Assembly (NCBI GenBank): GCA_009668925.1
Contig: SBEK01000029.1
Location: forward strand, 1-27,450
Reading direction: 5' to 3'
Length of the DNA stretch: 27,450 nt
Source of the DNA: Deltaproteobacteria bacterium
GTDB lineage: Bacteria; Desulfobacterota; Syntrophia; Syntrophales; Smithellaceae
The notes under the pieces are model-generated. The model was not told where the DNA came from. It saw nothing but the letters and a program-made list of their open reading frames with translations, and searched no databases. Every line of letters starts with the position of its first letter. Position 1 is the first letter of the stretch. The position numbers and the translations under genes are program-made. Positions 1 to 10,561 of this stretch are shown here, piece by piece.

Positions 1-3000
1 CTCTTATCATTAATGATATGAATATAAGCGTCATATTTCCCGCCGTATTTTTTGATCGTTTCATACAATGATGTAATTTTCTCGGGCGTTATTTTTCCCG
101 TATCGATCATGAAACGTACTTGCTTGTAAGGATTTTCCAGAGCTTTGGTCAAAGGAATGACGTCCTGGGCTATGATTTTCAGCACTTCGTCCCCGACATC
201 AATACTCCCCTGGATAACAACCGGTTCATCCGCATGGAGTAAATCATAGAATTTCTTATAAATGTCGGCCCAGAATATAATACCGACCGACCCGTGCAGA
301 TCTTCCAGGATGATATTACACATGACATCCTTTTTCTTGGTCAATCTCTCAGTAAGTGAGCTGATGACACCAGCGATACTAATGATATCTTTGTCTTTTT
401 TTGTATTTAAAGTAGCGGAATTCACGTTGGCGACGAGCTGTAGTTTGCTGGCATAACCATGTAGCGGATGGCCGGTGATATAAAATCCGAGCGTCTCTTT
501 TTCGATGGCTAGCAATTCTTTGCGATCCCATTCCGGAATATTGGGAATCTGAAACGATGAACCGCTCTTTGTTCCGGATGTCTTCATTTCGTCCAACTGG
601 TCAAAGATACTAGCCTGGTTGCTCAGCAATTCTTTTTGCTTCCTCTGCGCTTCCTCCATCGCCGGGTCAAGACATTCCATCAGTTGACGCCGGGAATAGC
701 TAAGCGAGTCAAAAGAGCCGCACTTGATGAGACTTTCGATTACGCGTCGGTTGACTTTCCTGAGATCAACGCGGCTCAGAAAATCAATAAATGATGTAAA
801 ATTGGCATCTTGCCTGATGGAGATAACCGATTCGATCGCCGCCTCGCCGACATTTTTTACCGCCGCCAAACCAAAACGGATATTTTCACCCGAAACGGTG
901 AAATCCTTTTGAGATTCATTAATATCAGGCGGCAGAATATTGATACCCATTTCCTTGCAGTTGGACATGTGTTTGATGATCTTGTCACGGTTATCTTTTT
1001 CACTGGTCAAAAGCGCGGCCATGAAGGCGACCGGGTAGTGTGCTTTAAGGTAAGCCGTCTGGTAGGTAATAATCGCGTAGGCCGCACTGTGGGATTTGTT
1101 AAAACCGTATTCGGCAAAGGTTTCCATCTGGTCCCAGATGGTTTTTGCTTTAATTTCGTTGATTTTTTGCTTTTTTGCGCCCTCGAGAAATCTGGGCTTT
1201 TCTTTCTCCATTGCCGAGACTTGCTTTTTGCCCATCACTTTGCGCAGCGTGTCCGCTTGAGACATCGTATATCCGCCGATAACATTGGCAATCTGCATGA
1301 CCTGCTCCTGATACAGAATAATGCCGTATGTTTCTTTCAGTATCGGCTCCAGCTGCGGCAATTCATAGGTGATCTGCTGCTTCCCGTGCTTACGCGCGAT
1401 GAAATCGGGAATCATTTTCATCGGGCCGGGACGATAGGCTGCAATTAACGCAATGACGTCTTCAATATGATCCGGTTTGAAATTAACCAGAAGTTCTTTC
1501 ATACCGGAGCTTTCCAGTTGAAAGACACCGTCGGTTTCACCTTTCATCAATAGCTTATATGTTTCTTGATCATCCAGCGGCAAATCATTGATATCAATAT
1601 CAATATTGTGAGATTCCTTGATGAAATTCAAGGCATTGCGGATTACCGTCAGGGTCTTGAGTCCGAGAAAATCGAATTTGGTCAGTCCGACCGCCTCAAT
1701 ATCCTTCATGGAATATTGAGAAACGATGTCGTCCTTCGGCGCAAAAAGCGGTACACGTTCAACGAGCGGCGCATCTGAAATAACTACGCCGGCTGCATGA
1801 ACTGATGAATGACGGTTGAGGCCTTCCAAAACGAGCGACAGGGAAAGCAATTTTTCAATTTGCGGATTTTTCCTGCGCTCCTCCGTAAACCGGGGCTCCA
1901 TTTTGAATGCTTCTGCCAGTGTGATATTGAGAACATTGGGCACCAGTTTGGCAATGCGGTCCGCATCTCCGTATGGAATATTGAGGGCGCGCCCCACATC
2001 ACGAATAACGCCCTTGGCCATCATTTTACCAAATGTGCAGATCTGTGTAACTTTGTCCTTACCGTATTTCTCCGTAACGTATTTGATGATTTCAGCACGG
2101 CGCTCCTGACAGAAGTCAATATCGATGTCCGGCATACTGATGCGGTCCGGATTCAAAAACCTCTCAAAAAACAAACCGTAGCGAAGCGGGTCAATTTCAG
2201 TAATGCGAATCGCATAGGCGACCAGAGAGCCGGCCGCCGAGCCGCGCCCGGGGCCTACCGGAACACCATTGTGCTTGGCGTGCTTGATGAAATCCGAGAC
2301 AATCAAAAAGTAGCCGGCAAACCCCATCTTCTTGATAATTTCAAGCTCAGTACGGAGTCGCTTCGCGTATTTTTCCCGAACCACGGTCTCGTCTTCCTTA
2401 TGGTACTTCATGATCGCGGGCATCAGCTTTTCCAGGCCTTCCCCCGCTTTCCGATCGAGATAGTCTTCCAGAGATTCTTCAGGGTTTTTGACCTCAAATT
2501 TCGGGAGATAAAATTTCCCGAATTCAAACGTCAGATTGCAGCGTTCCGCTATGCTGACCGTGTTGGTTATCGCTTCCGGCGTTGCGGCAAACAGAGACTG
2601 CATTTCTTCCGGGGACTTAACGTAGAATTGGTCCGACGTCATCGACATCCGATCGCTGTCCTCGATCGTCTTTCCCGTCTGGATGCATAACAGAACATTA
2701 TGAGCCTCGGCGTGTTCTGCATTCAGATAGTGGCAGTCATTGGTGGCTATAAGGGGAATGGACAACTCTTTGCCGAGTTCGATTAGTCCCTGATTGGCGA
2801 TTTTCTGCTCCGGGATGCCATTTTCCATGATTTCGAGATAAAAATTATCTTCGCCGAAAATTTCCCGATACTCGCGCGCGGATTTTCTCGCTTCGTCCAT
2901 ATTTCCGCGGATGATATGAGCGGCGATTTCACCATGCAAACAGGCGCTGGAGGCAATCAAGCCTTCGGAACATGCCTTCAGCAACTCTTTGTCCACGCGC

Positions 3001-3362
3001 GGGCGGTAATAAAAGCCTTCGATATGCGCGGACGACGTCAACTTCATCAGATTCTTGTATCCCTGCATGTTCTTAACAAGAACGACCAGATGACGCGTTG
3101 CCTCTCCGATGGTGGATGGCGTCTTGTCTAGGCGGCTTCGCGGTGCAACATAGAGCTCGCAACCGATAATCGGTTTAATGCCGTTGGCATAAGCCTGCTT
3201 GTAAAAGTCGATTGCGCCGAACATATTGCCGTGATCGGTTATGGCAATCGCCGGCATGGCGCATTCTTTGGCCTTCTTAAAAAGATCGTCCAGGCGGATC
3301 ATGCCGTCGAGCAGACTGTACTGGGTATGAACGTGAAGATGGACAAAATTGGCGTGTTTCAT
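1..3362 (-). CDS. dnaE: DNA polymerase III alpha subunit, C-terminus cut by window edge
   Basis: Replicative polymerase catalytic subunit (C-family). About 1120 codons are visible and the reading frame is still open at base 1; the usual length is about 1150-1180 residues, so only the tail is missing. The protein opens with a PHP domain (FVHLHVHT at residues 6-13, then an ITDHGN motif), followed by the palm with the catalytic motif MPDIDIDF at residues 410-417 (D412 and D414 match the E. coli catalytic pair D401/D403), fingers, helix-hairpin-helix and a C-terminal OB fold near the truncated end. The PHP domain keeps metal-ligand-like His/Asp residues that E. coli DnaE has lost. The start is the ATG at 3362, six bases after the guaB stop; no strong Shine-Dalgarno is visible, so translation may be coupled to guaB. 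It is the last visible gene of a dtd-DUF1285-guaB-dnaE run. Identification is secure. Confidence 0.97.
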   Translation of the reverse strand, partial: MKHANFVHLHVHTQYSLLDGMIRLDDLFKKAKECAMPAIAITDHGNMFGAIDFYKQAYANGIKPIIGCELYVAPRSRLDKTPSTIGEATRHLVVLVKNMQGYKNLMKLTSSAHIEGFYYRPRVDKELLKACSEGLIASSACLHGEIAAHIIRGNMDEARKSAREYREIFGEDNFYLEIMENGIPEQKIANQGLIELGKELSIPLIATNDCHYLNAEHAEAHNVLLCIQTGKTIEDSDRMSMTSDQFYVKSPEEMQSLFAATPEAITNTVSIAERCNLTFEFGKFYLPKFEVKNPEESLEDYLDRKAGEGLEKLMPAIMKYHKEDETVVREKYAKRLRTELEIIKKMGFAGYFLIVSDFIKHAKHNGVPVGPGRGSAAGSLVAYAIRITEIDPLRYGLFFERFLNPDRISMPDIDIDFCQERRAEIIKYVTEKYGKDKVTQICTFGKMMAKGVIRDVGRALNIPYGDADRIAKLVPNVLNITLAEAFKMEPRFTEERRKNPQIEKLLSLSLVLEGLNRHSSVHAAGVVISDAPLVERVPLFAPKDDIVSQYSMKDIEAVGLTKFDFLGLKTLTVIRNALNFIKESHNIDIDINDLPLDDQETYKLLMKGETDGVFQLESSGMKELLVNFKPDHIEDVIALIAAYRPGPMKMIPDFIARKHGKQQITYELPQLEPILKETYGIILYQEQVMQIANVIGGYTMSQADTLRKVMGKKQVSAMEKEKPRFLEGAKKQKINEIKAKTIWDQMETFAEYGFNKSHSAAYAIITYQTAYLKAHYPVAFMAALLTSEKDNRDKIIKHMSNCKEMGINILPPDINESQKDFTVSGENIRFGLAAVKNVGEAAIESVISIRQDANFTSFIDFLSRVDLRKVNRRVIESLIKCGSFDSLSYSRRQLMECLDPAMEEAQRKQKELLSNQASIFDQLDEMKTSGTKSGSSFQIPNIPEWDRKELLAIEKETLGFYITGHPLHGYASKLQLVANVNSATLNTKKDKDIISIAGVISSLTERLTKKKDVMCNIILEDLHGSVGIIFWADIYKKFYDLLHADEPVVIQGSIDVGDEVLKIIAQDVIPLTKALENPYKQVRFMIDTGKITPEKITSLYETIKKYGGKYDAYIHIINDK

Positions 3363-3368
3363 TTCTAA

Positions 3369-5308
<1,940 letters not shown>

Positions 5309-5311
5309 ACG

Positions 5312-5761
5312 TTAAAAAAATTTCTTACTATCGACTAACAGAGTGACGGGACCATTATTGACCAATTCAATTTTCATCATCGCCTGAAACCGGCCCGTGG
5401 CAAGTTTTCTGACCCTGGGAGCGGCTTGGGCAACAAAATATTCATAGAGTTCGATGGCCCGCACCGGTTCCTCCGCACGCGTAAATGACGGTCTGCGCCC
5501 CTTAATGCAATCGCCGAGTAATGTGAATTGCGAAACCACCAACATATCACCTGAAATATCAGACAGAGAGAGATTCATCTTACCCTGATCATCTTCAAAA
5601 ATCCGCAGATTAACGGTCTTTTCAATAAGGTAATCTGCGTCTTTTTCCGAATCTCCCTTCTCCACCCCCAGCAATACCAGCAGCCCTTGATCTATGGCGG
5701 AATACAACTGAGAATTTATTTTGACGCAGGCTTGGTCAACTCTCTGAATGACTGCACGCAT
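5312..5761 (-). CDS. dtd: D-aminoacyl-tRNA deacylase
   Basis: Hydrolyses D-amino acids (and mischarged glycine) from tRNA, keeping D-residues out of protein synthesis. The 149-residue product matches the usual 145-150. Family hallmarks are the N-terminal MRAVIQRV, the active-site strand VVSQFTL at residues 75-81, and the cross-subunit Gly-Pro motif NNGPVT at 135-140. An ATG four codons upstream (5773) is open, but the conserved family start MRAVIQRV and a GGGA six bases before 5761 favour the inner ATG. It is the first gene of the dtd-DUF1285-guaB-dnaE run, with a promoter candidate just upstream, and it is divergent from the radical SAM gene. One detail: the usual F-G-A before the M-x-V strand reads F-Q-A here (residues 125-127). 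Confidence 0.95.
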   Translation of the reverse strand: MRAVIQRVDQACVKINSQLYSAIDQGLLVLLGVEKGDSEKDADYLIEKTVNLRIFEDDQGKMNLSLSDISGDMLVVSQFTLLGDCIKGRRPSFTRAEEPVRAIELYEYFVAQAAPRVRKLATGRFQAMMKIELVNNGPVTLLVDSKKFF

Positions 5762-5786
5762 GAGGGATCCCATTTAAAGTTTGGGC

Positions 5787-5815
5787 ATGTTAGCAACAAT
5801 TGCCTGAGTCTTCAA
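5787..5815 (-). promoter_or_regulatory. Sigma70-like promoter for dtd-DUF1285-guaB-dnaE
   Basis: Read on the minus strand: -35 TTGAAG (5810-5815), a 17-base spacer, and -10 TAACAT (5787-5792), about 25 bases before the dtd ATG. A second candidate lies upstream: an extended -10, TGCTATAAT, at 5832-5840 without a good -35. Either or both could drive the operon. This is judged by consensus only. Confidence 0.45.
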
Positions 5816-5831
5816 GTTCTTTCTCGAAATA

Positions 5832-5840
5832 ATTATAGCA
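5832..5840 (-). promoter_or_regulatory. Extended -10 element upstream of dtd
   Basis: Minus-strand TGCTATAAT is a perfect TATAAT with the TGn extension. No recognisable -35 sits 16-18 bases upstream, but extended -10 promoters can work without one. It would give a leader of about 65 bases before dtd. Confidence 0.35.
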
Positions 5841-5958
5841 ATGGAATATCAATAAGGTGCACAGTTTCAGGCCTTCGATTGCAATCAACTCTTTTACACT
5901 CGAAATCACGCAATCGGCGACGACGTCTTTGCTGCCATGGAGGGGGAACTTCTGGTAG

Positions 5959-5990
5959 CCGGATGAAAAGTCTTAACTTTTGTAATCCGG
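5959..5990 (+). promoter_or_regulatory. Stem-loop in the leader of the radical SAM gene
   Basis: The arms CCGGAT-(G)-AAAAGT and ACTTTT-(GTA)-ATCCGG are separated by the loop CTTA, giving 12 base pairs with a small internal loop. It ends 26 bases before the radical SAM ATG at 6017. It is not followed by a T-run, so it is not a standard terminator. It could be an operator, an RNA structure that controls translation, or a processing site. A nine-codon frame (5937-5966, MEGELLVAG) runs into it and its stop overlaps an ATG at 5963 that is in frame with the downstream gene. Confidence 0.45.
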
Positions 5991-6016
5991 TCCTTTATGT
6001 GCTAAGAGGCGCACGT

Positions 6017-7384
6017 ATGAGTAGAAACATCCTGCTGATTAATCCATGGATTTATGATTTTGCGGCCTACGACTTTTGGCTCAAACCCCTCGGCCTCTTA
6101 TATCTGGGGGGACTTTTGCGGGCCAACCGTCATCACATCTCCTATATTGATTGTCTTGATCCTCATTCTTTGCTCATGGTGCAGAAAAAAGGAAAGTCTC
6201 CAAAACGCCATTCATACGGCCACGGCGGATTTTTCCGTCAGCCGATCGACAAGCCTCTCTGTCTCGAGACGATGCCGCGAACTTACTGCCGCTATGGAGT
6301 CGATCCGGATGTCTTACACCTGGAACTCGAAAAATATCGAGATACGGATATCGTCCTCGTTACGTCAATGATGACCTATTGGTACCCGGGCGTTTTCGAA
6401 ACCATTAGAATCGTCAAAGAGGTCTTGCCGGGCACTCCCGTTGTTCTGGGCGGCAAATACGCGTCATTGTGTTATGACCACGCCGTCGCTCATTCAGGGG
6501 CTGATCATGTCATTCGTGGTCGTGGTGAAATTGCCGTTCTTAATCTGCTTCGCCAGCTCTTTGATGAAGACATCTCGTTAAACCCTGATGAAAAAGATCT
6601 GGATACCCTGCCCTATCCGGCATTCGATCTTCTTCACGGACTTGATCAGGTTCCGATCATTACGTCGCTCGGTTGCCCCTACCGATGCAGTTATTGTTCA
6701 TCTCACATCTTACAGGAGCAATTCATTCGACGCAATCCCGAGCGGGTAGCCGACGAAATTGAGTACTGGCACAAGAATTTCGGAGTGATTGACTTCAGTT
6801 TTTACGATGATGCCTTGCTGGTTGATTCCAAAAAGATGATTATCCCCCTTCTTCTGGAGATTAAGAAGCGCGGTCTATCCTGTCGATTCCACTGTCCCAA
6901 CGGCTTGCATTTGAGAGAAATCGACGGGCATCTCAGCAAACTTCTTTATGAATCCGGCTTTAAAACCATTCGCTTTGGCTTTGAAACCGCCGATTTTCAA
7001 GTACAGACTGAAACGGGCGGCAAAGTGCAAAACGAAGAACTTCGCCAGGCCGCTGCGCATCTCAAAGAAGCCGGATATAAAGCGGAAGACATCGGTGTAT
7101 ATCTGCTGTGCGGTACGCCCGGTCAAAAAGAAAGAGACGTCGCAAAGAGCATTGATTTTGTCTTGCAGTGCGGGGCCAGGCCAATCCTTGCCGAATACTC
7201 ACCTATACCCGGTACAAAAATGTGGAACGATGCAATTTCGGCTTCATTATTTGACATTCAGCATGAACCTCTATATCATAATAACACTCTTTTATGCTGC
7301 CGTAATGACGACTTCAGCTATGATGTCTACAGCAGGATCAAAGCCAGACTCAAATCGTTGCCGAAAGAAGCGGTTGCCAGATGA
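6017..7384 (+). CDS. B12-binding-type radical SAM protein
   Basis: A 455-residue protein of the cobalamin-binding-domain radical SAM group. The N-terminal half (residues 1-200) has a Rossmann-like layout: an ILLINP start, then VVLGGKYASL and a HVIRGRGE motif typical of the B12-binding fold, though without the DxHxxG lower-ligand motif. The radical SAM barrel starts at TSLGCPYRCSYCSS, with the [4Fe-4S] cysteines C220, C224 and C227. There is no SPASM-like Cys cluster at the C-terminus, only a CC pair near the end. Substrate and reaction cannot be told. The open frame extends back to 5687, but the conserved beginning and an AAGAGG seven bases before 6017 select this ATG. An alternative ATG at 5963 would add 18 residues. 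The stop overlaps the next gene by four bases (ATGA), so the two are translationally coupled. Confidence 0.88.
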   Translation: MSRNILLINPWIYDFAAYDFWLKPLGLLYLGGLLRANRHHISYIDCLDPHSLLMVQKKGKSPKRHSYGHGGFFRQPIDKPLCLETMPRTYCRYGVDPDVLHLELEKYRDTDIVLVTSMMTYWYPGVFETIRIVKEVLPGTPVVLGGKYASLCYDHAVAHSGADHVIRGRGEIAVLNLLRQLFDEDISLNPDEKDLDTLPYPAFDLLHGLDQVPIITSLGCPYRCSYCSSHILQEQFIRRNPERVADEIEYWHKNFGVIDFSFYDDALLVDSKKMIIPLLLEIKKRGLSCRFHCPNGLHLREIDGHLSKLLYESGFKTIRFGFETADFQVQTETGGKVQNEELRQAAAHLKEAGYKAEDIGVYLLCGTPGQKERDVAKSIDFVLQCGARPILAEYSPIPGTKMWNDAISASLFDIQHEPLYHNNTLLCCRNDDFSYDVYSRIKARLKSLPKEAVAR

Positions 7385-7620
7385 AGATTATAGTCCGGAT
7401 TAAAAATATCGTAGTCATCGTGCTGTCACTCTTCTTTTTAGTTTGCGGTATCAATATTATGGCCGGGTCATTTAAGATGACCAATCCGCTCGAGTTTGTC
7501 ATGACTTTATTCTCGGCCTCCTTCATCATTCTTTTTTGTGTCGTTGGCCTCCTTTACGGCGTCTTTCGTTTTTTTCCCAGGAAATCCAGTGAAGAGATCG
7601 ACCATGTTGAAACGAAATAG
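7381..7620 (+). CDS. Small two-helix membrane protein, unknown
   Basis: A 79-residue protein with hydrophobic segments at about residues 9-28 and 39-63, a short basic N-terminus and a charged tail (RKSSEEIDHVETK). Topology by charge suggests both ends in the cytoplasm with a short outside loop. I recognise no family. Its ATG overlaps the radical SAM stop (ATGA) and its last 17 bases overlap the M16 subunit that follows, so it is translated within a tightly coupled chain. This supports it being a real gene although it is small. It could be an accessory membrane anchor or partner of either neighbour; that is only a guess from position. Confidence 0.7.
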   Translation: MKIIVRIKNIVVIVLSLFFLVCGINIMAGSFKMTNPLEFVMTLFSASFIILFCVVGLLYGVFRFFPRKSSEEIDHVETK

Positions 7621-9127
7621 ATTTTATTTGTACCTGTTTGGGCTGATCGCCCTTCTCTGGGCCATTCCTTCGCAGGCAATCGACCTGGAAAAGAATGTTG
7701 TCAAAACCAAATTAGATAACGGGCTGGTTGTTTTAATGCTGAAACGGACATTCAGTCCGACCGTTTCCCTGTATATCCGCTATCGCGTCGGTGCGGTGGA
7801 CGAGATTGCCGGCCAGACCGGAGCGGCGCATTTCCTGGAACACCTGATGTTCAAGGGCACCACAACGATCGGCGCTAAAAATTATCCTGAAGAAAAGAAG
7901 ATTCTCGTGGAAATCGAAACGGTAGGACGGGCATTGGATAAAGAAAAGATGAAGCAGGGAAAAGCTGATCAACAAATCATTGGAAAGCTTGCTCTGCGGT
8001 TGAAGGAATTGCAGGCCAAACAGCGCCGTTACTATATCCCCAATGAAATTGACAGGCTCTATACGGAAAACGGCGGTTTGGGCATGAACGCATCAACCGG
8101 GCAGGATGTGACTACCTATTTTCTCAGTCTCCCGGCCAATAAAATCGAACTCTGGGCGCGGATAGAATCCGATCGTCTGCTTCATCCCGTCTTTCGCGAT
8201 TTTTATACGGAACGAGATGTCATCATGGAAGAAAGACGACAGAGAGTGGAAACAAGTCCCGACGGGAAGCTTTATGAAGCGTTCCTGAACGCCGCTTATA
8301 CTGTTCATCCCTACGGACGGCCCGTGATCGGCTTTCCTCAGGATTTGGCTTACATGAACCAGACAGCCGTCCGGCGGATTCATCAAAAATACCTTTCCCC
8401 TGAAAACATGGTCATCGCCGTGGTCGGGGATATTGATTTCGAAAAGACTCAAAAGCTGATCGGCAAGTATTTTGGGCGGATTCCCAGGAGTAAAGCTCGA
8501 CCGGTCGGGATTCCGAAAGAACCGGCACAAATCCGGGAGCGAAAGATCGAAATCCAGTTTGACGCCGGTCCGTCGCTGCTGATCGGCTATCACAAACCGA
8601 CGGCGCCTGACGCCGATGATTATACCTTCGATGTCCTGGAAGCGATTCTCGGCAAAGGCCGGACGAGCCGGTTATACTCCAAGCTGGTTCTGCAAATGCA
8701 GATTGCGGACAGCATCGGTGTATCTAACGGGGTTCCCGCTACGAGGTATCCCAATCTCTTTGTGATATCCGCACGCCCGCGCCATCCTCACACGAACGAT
8801 GAACTTCAGACCGCCATTCTTCGTGAACTCGAAACCATCAAGAACCAACCCGTCTCGGACCAGGAACTGGCCAAGGCCAAAAATCAATTGAAGATGGATT
8901 ATATCAAAAGTCTCGATTCCAATTCCGAACTGGCTTCCATCCTCTCTTACTATGAATTGCTTCTCGGTGATTATCGGTATTTTTCCAATTATGTTTCCCG
9001 CATTGAAAAAGTAACGGCACTCGATCTTCAAAGGACGGCGGCAAAGTATCTTCGGACTGAAAATCGGACGGTCGCCGTCTTAAACAGGAAAGCGGATGTC
9101 GCTGGCGCAGGTAGAGATGAAAAGTAG
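7604..9127 (+). CDS. M16 zinc peptidase, catalytic subunit, exported
   Basis: A 507-residue pitrilysin/insulinase-family (M16B-like) protein. A signal peptide covers residues 1-25 (hydrophobic core LYLFGLIALLWA, likely cleavage after SQA). The inverted zinc motif HxxEH is AAHFLEHLMF, with H76, E79 (catalytic) and H80; the third ligand is probably E211 in VIMEERR. A charged helical insertion of about 65 residues lies between the motif and the NASTGQD strand. The ATG at 7604 follows GAAGAG by seven bases. Upstream in-frame ATGs lie inside the preceding gene and would spoil the signal peptide. The degenerate partner follows with an 11-base overlap, so the two likely form a periplasmic heterodimer that degrades peptides. 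The natural substrate is unknown. Confidence 0.92.
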   Translation: MLKRNRFYLYLFGLIALLWAIPSQAIDLEKNVVKTKLDNGLVVLMLKRTFSPTVSLYIRYRVGAVDEIAGQTGAAHFLEHLMFKGTTTIGAKNYPEEKKILVEIETVGRALDKEKMKQGKADQQIIGKLALRLKELQAKQRRYYIPNEIDRLYTENGGLGMNASTGQDVTTYFLSLPANKIELWARIESDRLLHPVFRDFYTERDVIMEERRQRVETSPDGKLYEAFLNAAYTVHPYGRPVIGFPQDLAYMNQTAVRRIHQKYLSPENMVIAVVGDIDFEKTQKLIGKYFGRIPRSKARPVGIPKEPAQIRERKIEIQFDAGPSLLIGYHKPTAPDADDYTFDVLEAILGKGRTSRLYSKLVLQMQIADSIGVSNGVPATRYPNLFVISARPRHPHTNDELQTAILRELETIKNQPVSDQELAKAKNQLKMDYIKSLDSNSELASILSYYELLLGDYRYFSNYVSRIEKVTALDLQRTAAKYLRTENRTVAVLNRKADVAGAGRDEK

Positions 9128-10541
9128 AACACAACATTTTTGCGTAACCTTTTTGCTGCTGTATCTGGTGTGCGCAGTTCTCGCCTTCGAGACCTTTGCC
9201 TCAGATCGATTTCCCCGCCCGGAACAATTGAAGTATCCCCGGTTGGAGTTTAAATTGCCGCAGGCCGAGCGCATTCCGTTGAAAAACGGCGCGCTTTTAT
9301 TCTTTCTTCGCGACGACGAGTTGCCCCTGGTGTCCATATCCGCACTGGTGCGAACCGGGTCCATGTATGATCCCCAGGGCAAAGAAGGCGTCGCTGAACT
9401 GACGGCCTACCTTATGAGAACCGGAGGAACGGAAAAGTTAAGCAGTGCGGAAATAGATGATCGTTTGGATTTTCTAGCCGCTGCGCCTTCCATAGCGATG
9501 GCTCTGGAGTCTGCATCGATCAATTTTTCATTTCTCAAAGATGATCTGGATGCGTGCCTGGATCTGCTCGCGCAGATGATCAAAGAACCCGCCTTTGAGG
9601 AAGATAAGTTGCAGCTGGCGCTCTCATTGAAAAGGGAAGAACTGCGGCGAATCACGGATAATCCCCAAAAACTGGCCTTTCGTGAATTCAACCGCTTGTT
9701 GTATCCCGATGATCCGCGCGGACGATACCCTACGTTTGCATCACTGCAAAATATAAGGCGCGACGACCTGGTCTCATTTCAGCGAAAATATTTTACAGCG
9801 TCTAATATGATTTTCGCAGTCTCCGGAAATATTTCCAGGCAAGATGCCGTAAATAAAATGGAACAGTATTTTAGCGACTGGGGGACAGCACTTCCTGCCC
9901 TCGCTATCGCTCCACCGCCGAAAAGGTCCGACAGCGGTTTATTCATCATCCGGAAGCAGATTCCCCAATCGACAGCGGTAAGCGGGGAATTCACCTTGAG
10001 TAAAAATGATCCCGACTTTTATGCCTTCACAATTCTTGACTTTATTATCGGCAGCGGTGGTTTTTCTTCCCGGATATTCAGCGCTATTCGCAATAATGAA
10101 GGTTTGGCATACAGCGCCGGCAGTTTCTACAGGGCACGGGCCAATTACGGTGTTTTCGGAACATATGCCATGACTAAAACGGAATCGACGATACAGGCCA
10201 TTCAGTTGATTAACGATATTCTACAGGATGTGGCGGGCGGATCCGTCAGCCTCTCTGAACTCGATTCGGCGAAAAGATCCATCCTGAATAGTTTCATTTT
10301 TTCTTTTGTGCAGCCAAGCCAGATTGCTTCTCAGCAAATGTCTATAGCGTTTGAAAAATTACCTGATGATTTTCTCAGCGGTTATCGCAAAAGAATCGAG
10401 GCCGTGACGCGAGAGGATCTAAAACGGGTCGCCGCCAGAGCTTTAAATGAAAAAAAGCGGATGACGGTTATTGTCGGCGATGTCGATCGCTTCGGTAAAA
10501 TACCTGAAAGATGGGGGCAGCCCGTCTACCTCTCACCATAA
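9117..10541 (+). CDS. M16 peptidase-like subunit lacking the zinc motif
   Basis: A 474-residue M16-family protein with an N-terminal signal sequence (hydrophobic core about residues 8-24). Where the catalytic partner has HFLEH, this one has ELTAY (residues 94-98), so both zinc His and the catalytic Glu are gone. It keeps the C-half signature R325...GLAY332, the Arg/Tyr pair that non-catalytic M16 subunits supply for substrate binding in mitochondrial processing peptidase and bacterial heterodimers. The ATG at 9117 lies inside the end of the preceding gene (11-base overlap). An earlier in-frame ATG at 9096 would add seven polar residues before the signal sequence and is less likely. Such active/inactive pairs are common in bacteria; a fused ancestor or gene duplication explains the similarity. 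Confidence 0.9.
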   Translation: MKSRTQHFCVTFLLLYLVCAVLAFETFASDRFPRPEQLKYPRLEFKLPQAERIPLKNGALLFFLRDDELPLVSISALVRTGSMYDPQGKEGVAELTAYLMRTGGTEKLSSAEIDDRLDFLAAAPSIAMALESASINFSFLKDDLDACLDLLAQMIKEPAFEEDKLQLALSLKREELRRITDNPQKLAFREFNRLLYPDDPRGRYPTFASLQNIRRDDLVSFQRKYFTASNMIFAVSGNISRQDAVNKMEQYFSDWGTALPALAIAPPPKRSDSGLFIIRKQIPQSTAVSGEFTLSKNDPDFYAFTILDFIIGSGGFSSRIFSAIRNNEGLAYSAGSFYRARANYGVFGTYAMTKTESTIQAIQLINDILQDVAGGSVSLSELDSAKRSILNSFIFSFVQPSQIASQQMSIAFEKLPDDFLSGYRKRIEAVTREDLKRVAARALNEKKRMTVIVGDVDRFGKIPERWGQPVYLSP

Positions 10542-10561
10542 CAACAGATTGGAACTTCATT

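Noticed and set aside
810..2690. Long plus-strand open frames (212 and 293 codons) opposite dnaE
   Set aside because: They are antisense shadows of dnaE, whose motifs are unmistakable on the minus strand; the plus-strand products show no family character or ribosome binding sites.
5880..6010. Riboswitch (c-di-GMP or cobalamin) before the radical SAM gene
   Set aside because: I looked for the conserved core motifs of these classes and did not find them; only an unclassified stem-loop can be supported.
5687..6016. 110-residue N-terminal extension of the radical SAM frame
   Set aside because: It overlaps dtd and its control region on the opposite strand, has low-complexity unrelated sequence, and the conserved protein start with a ribosome binding site is at 6017.
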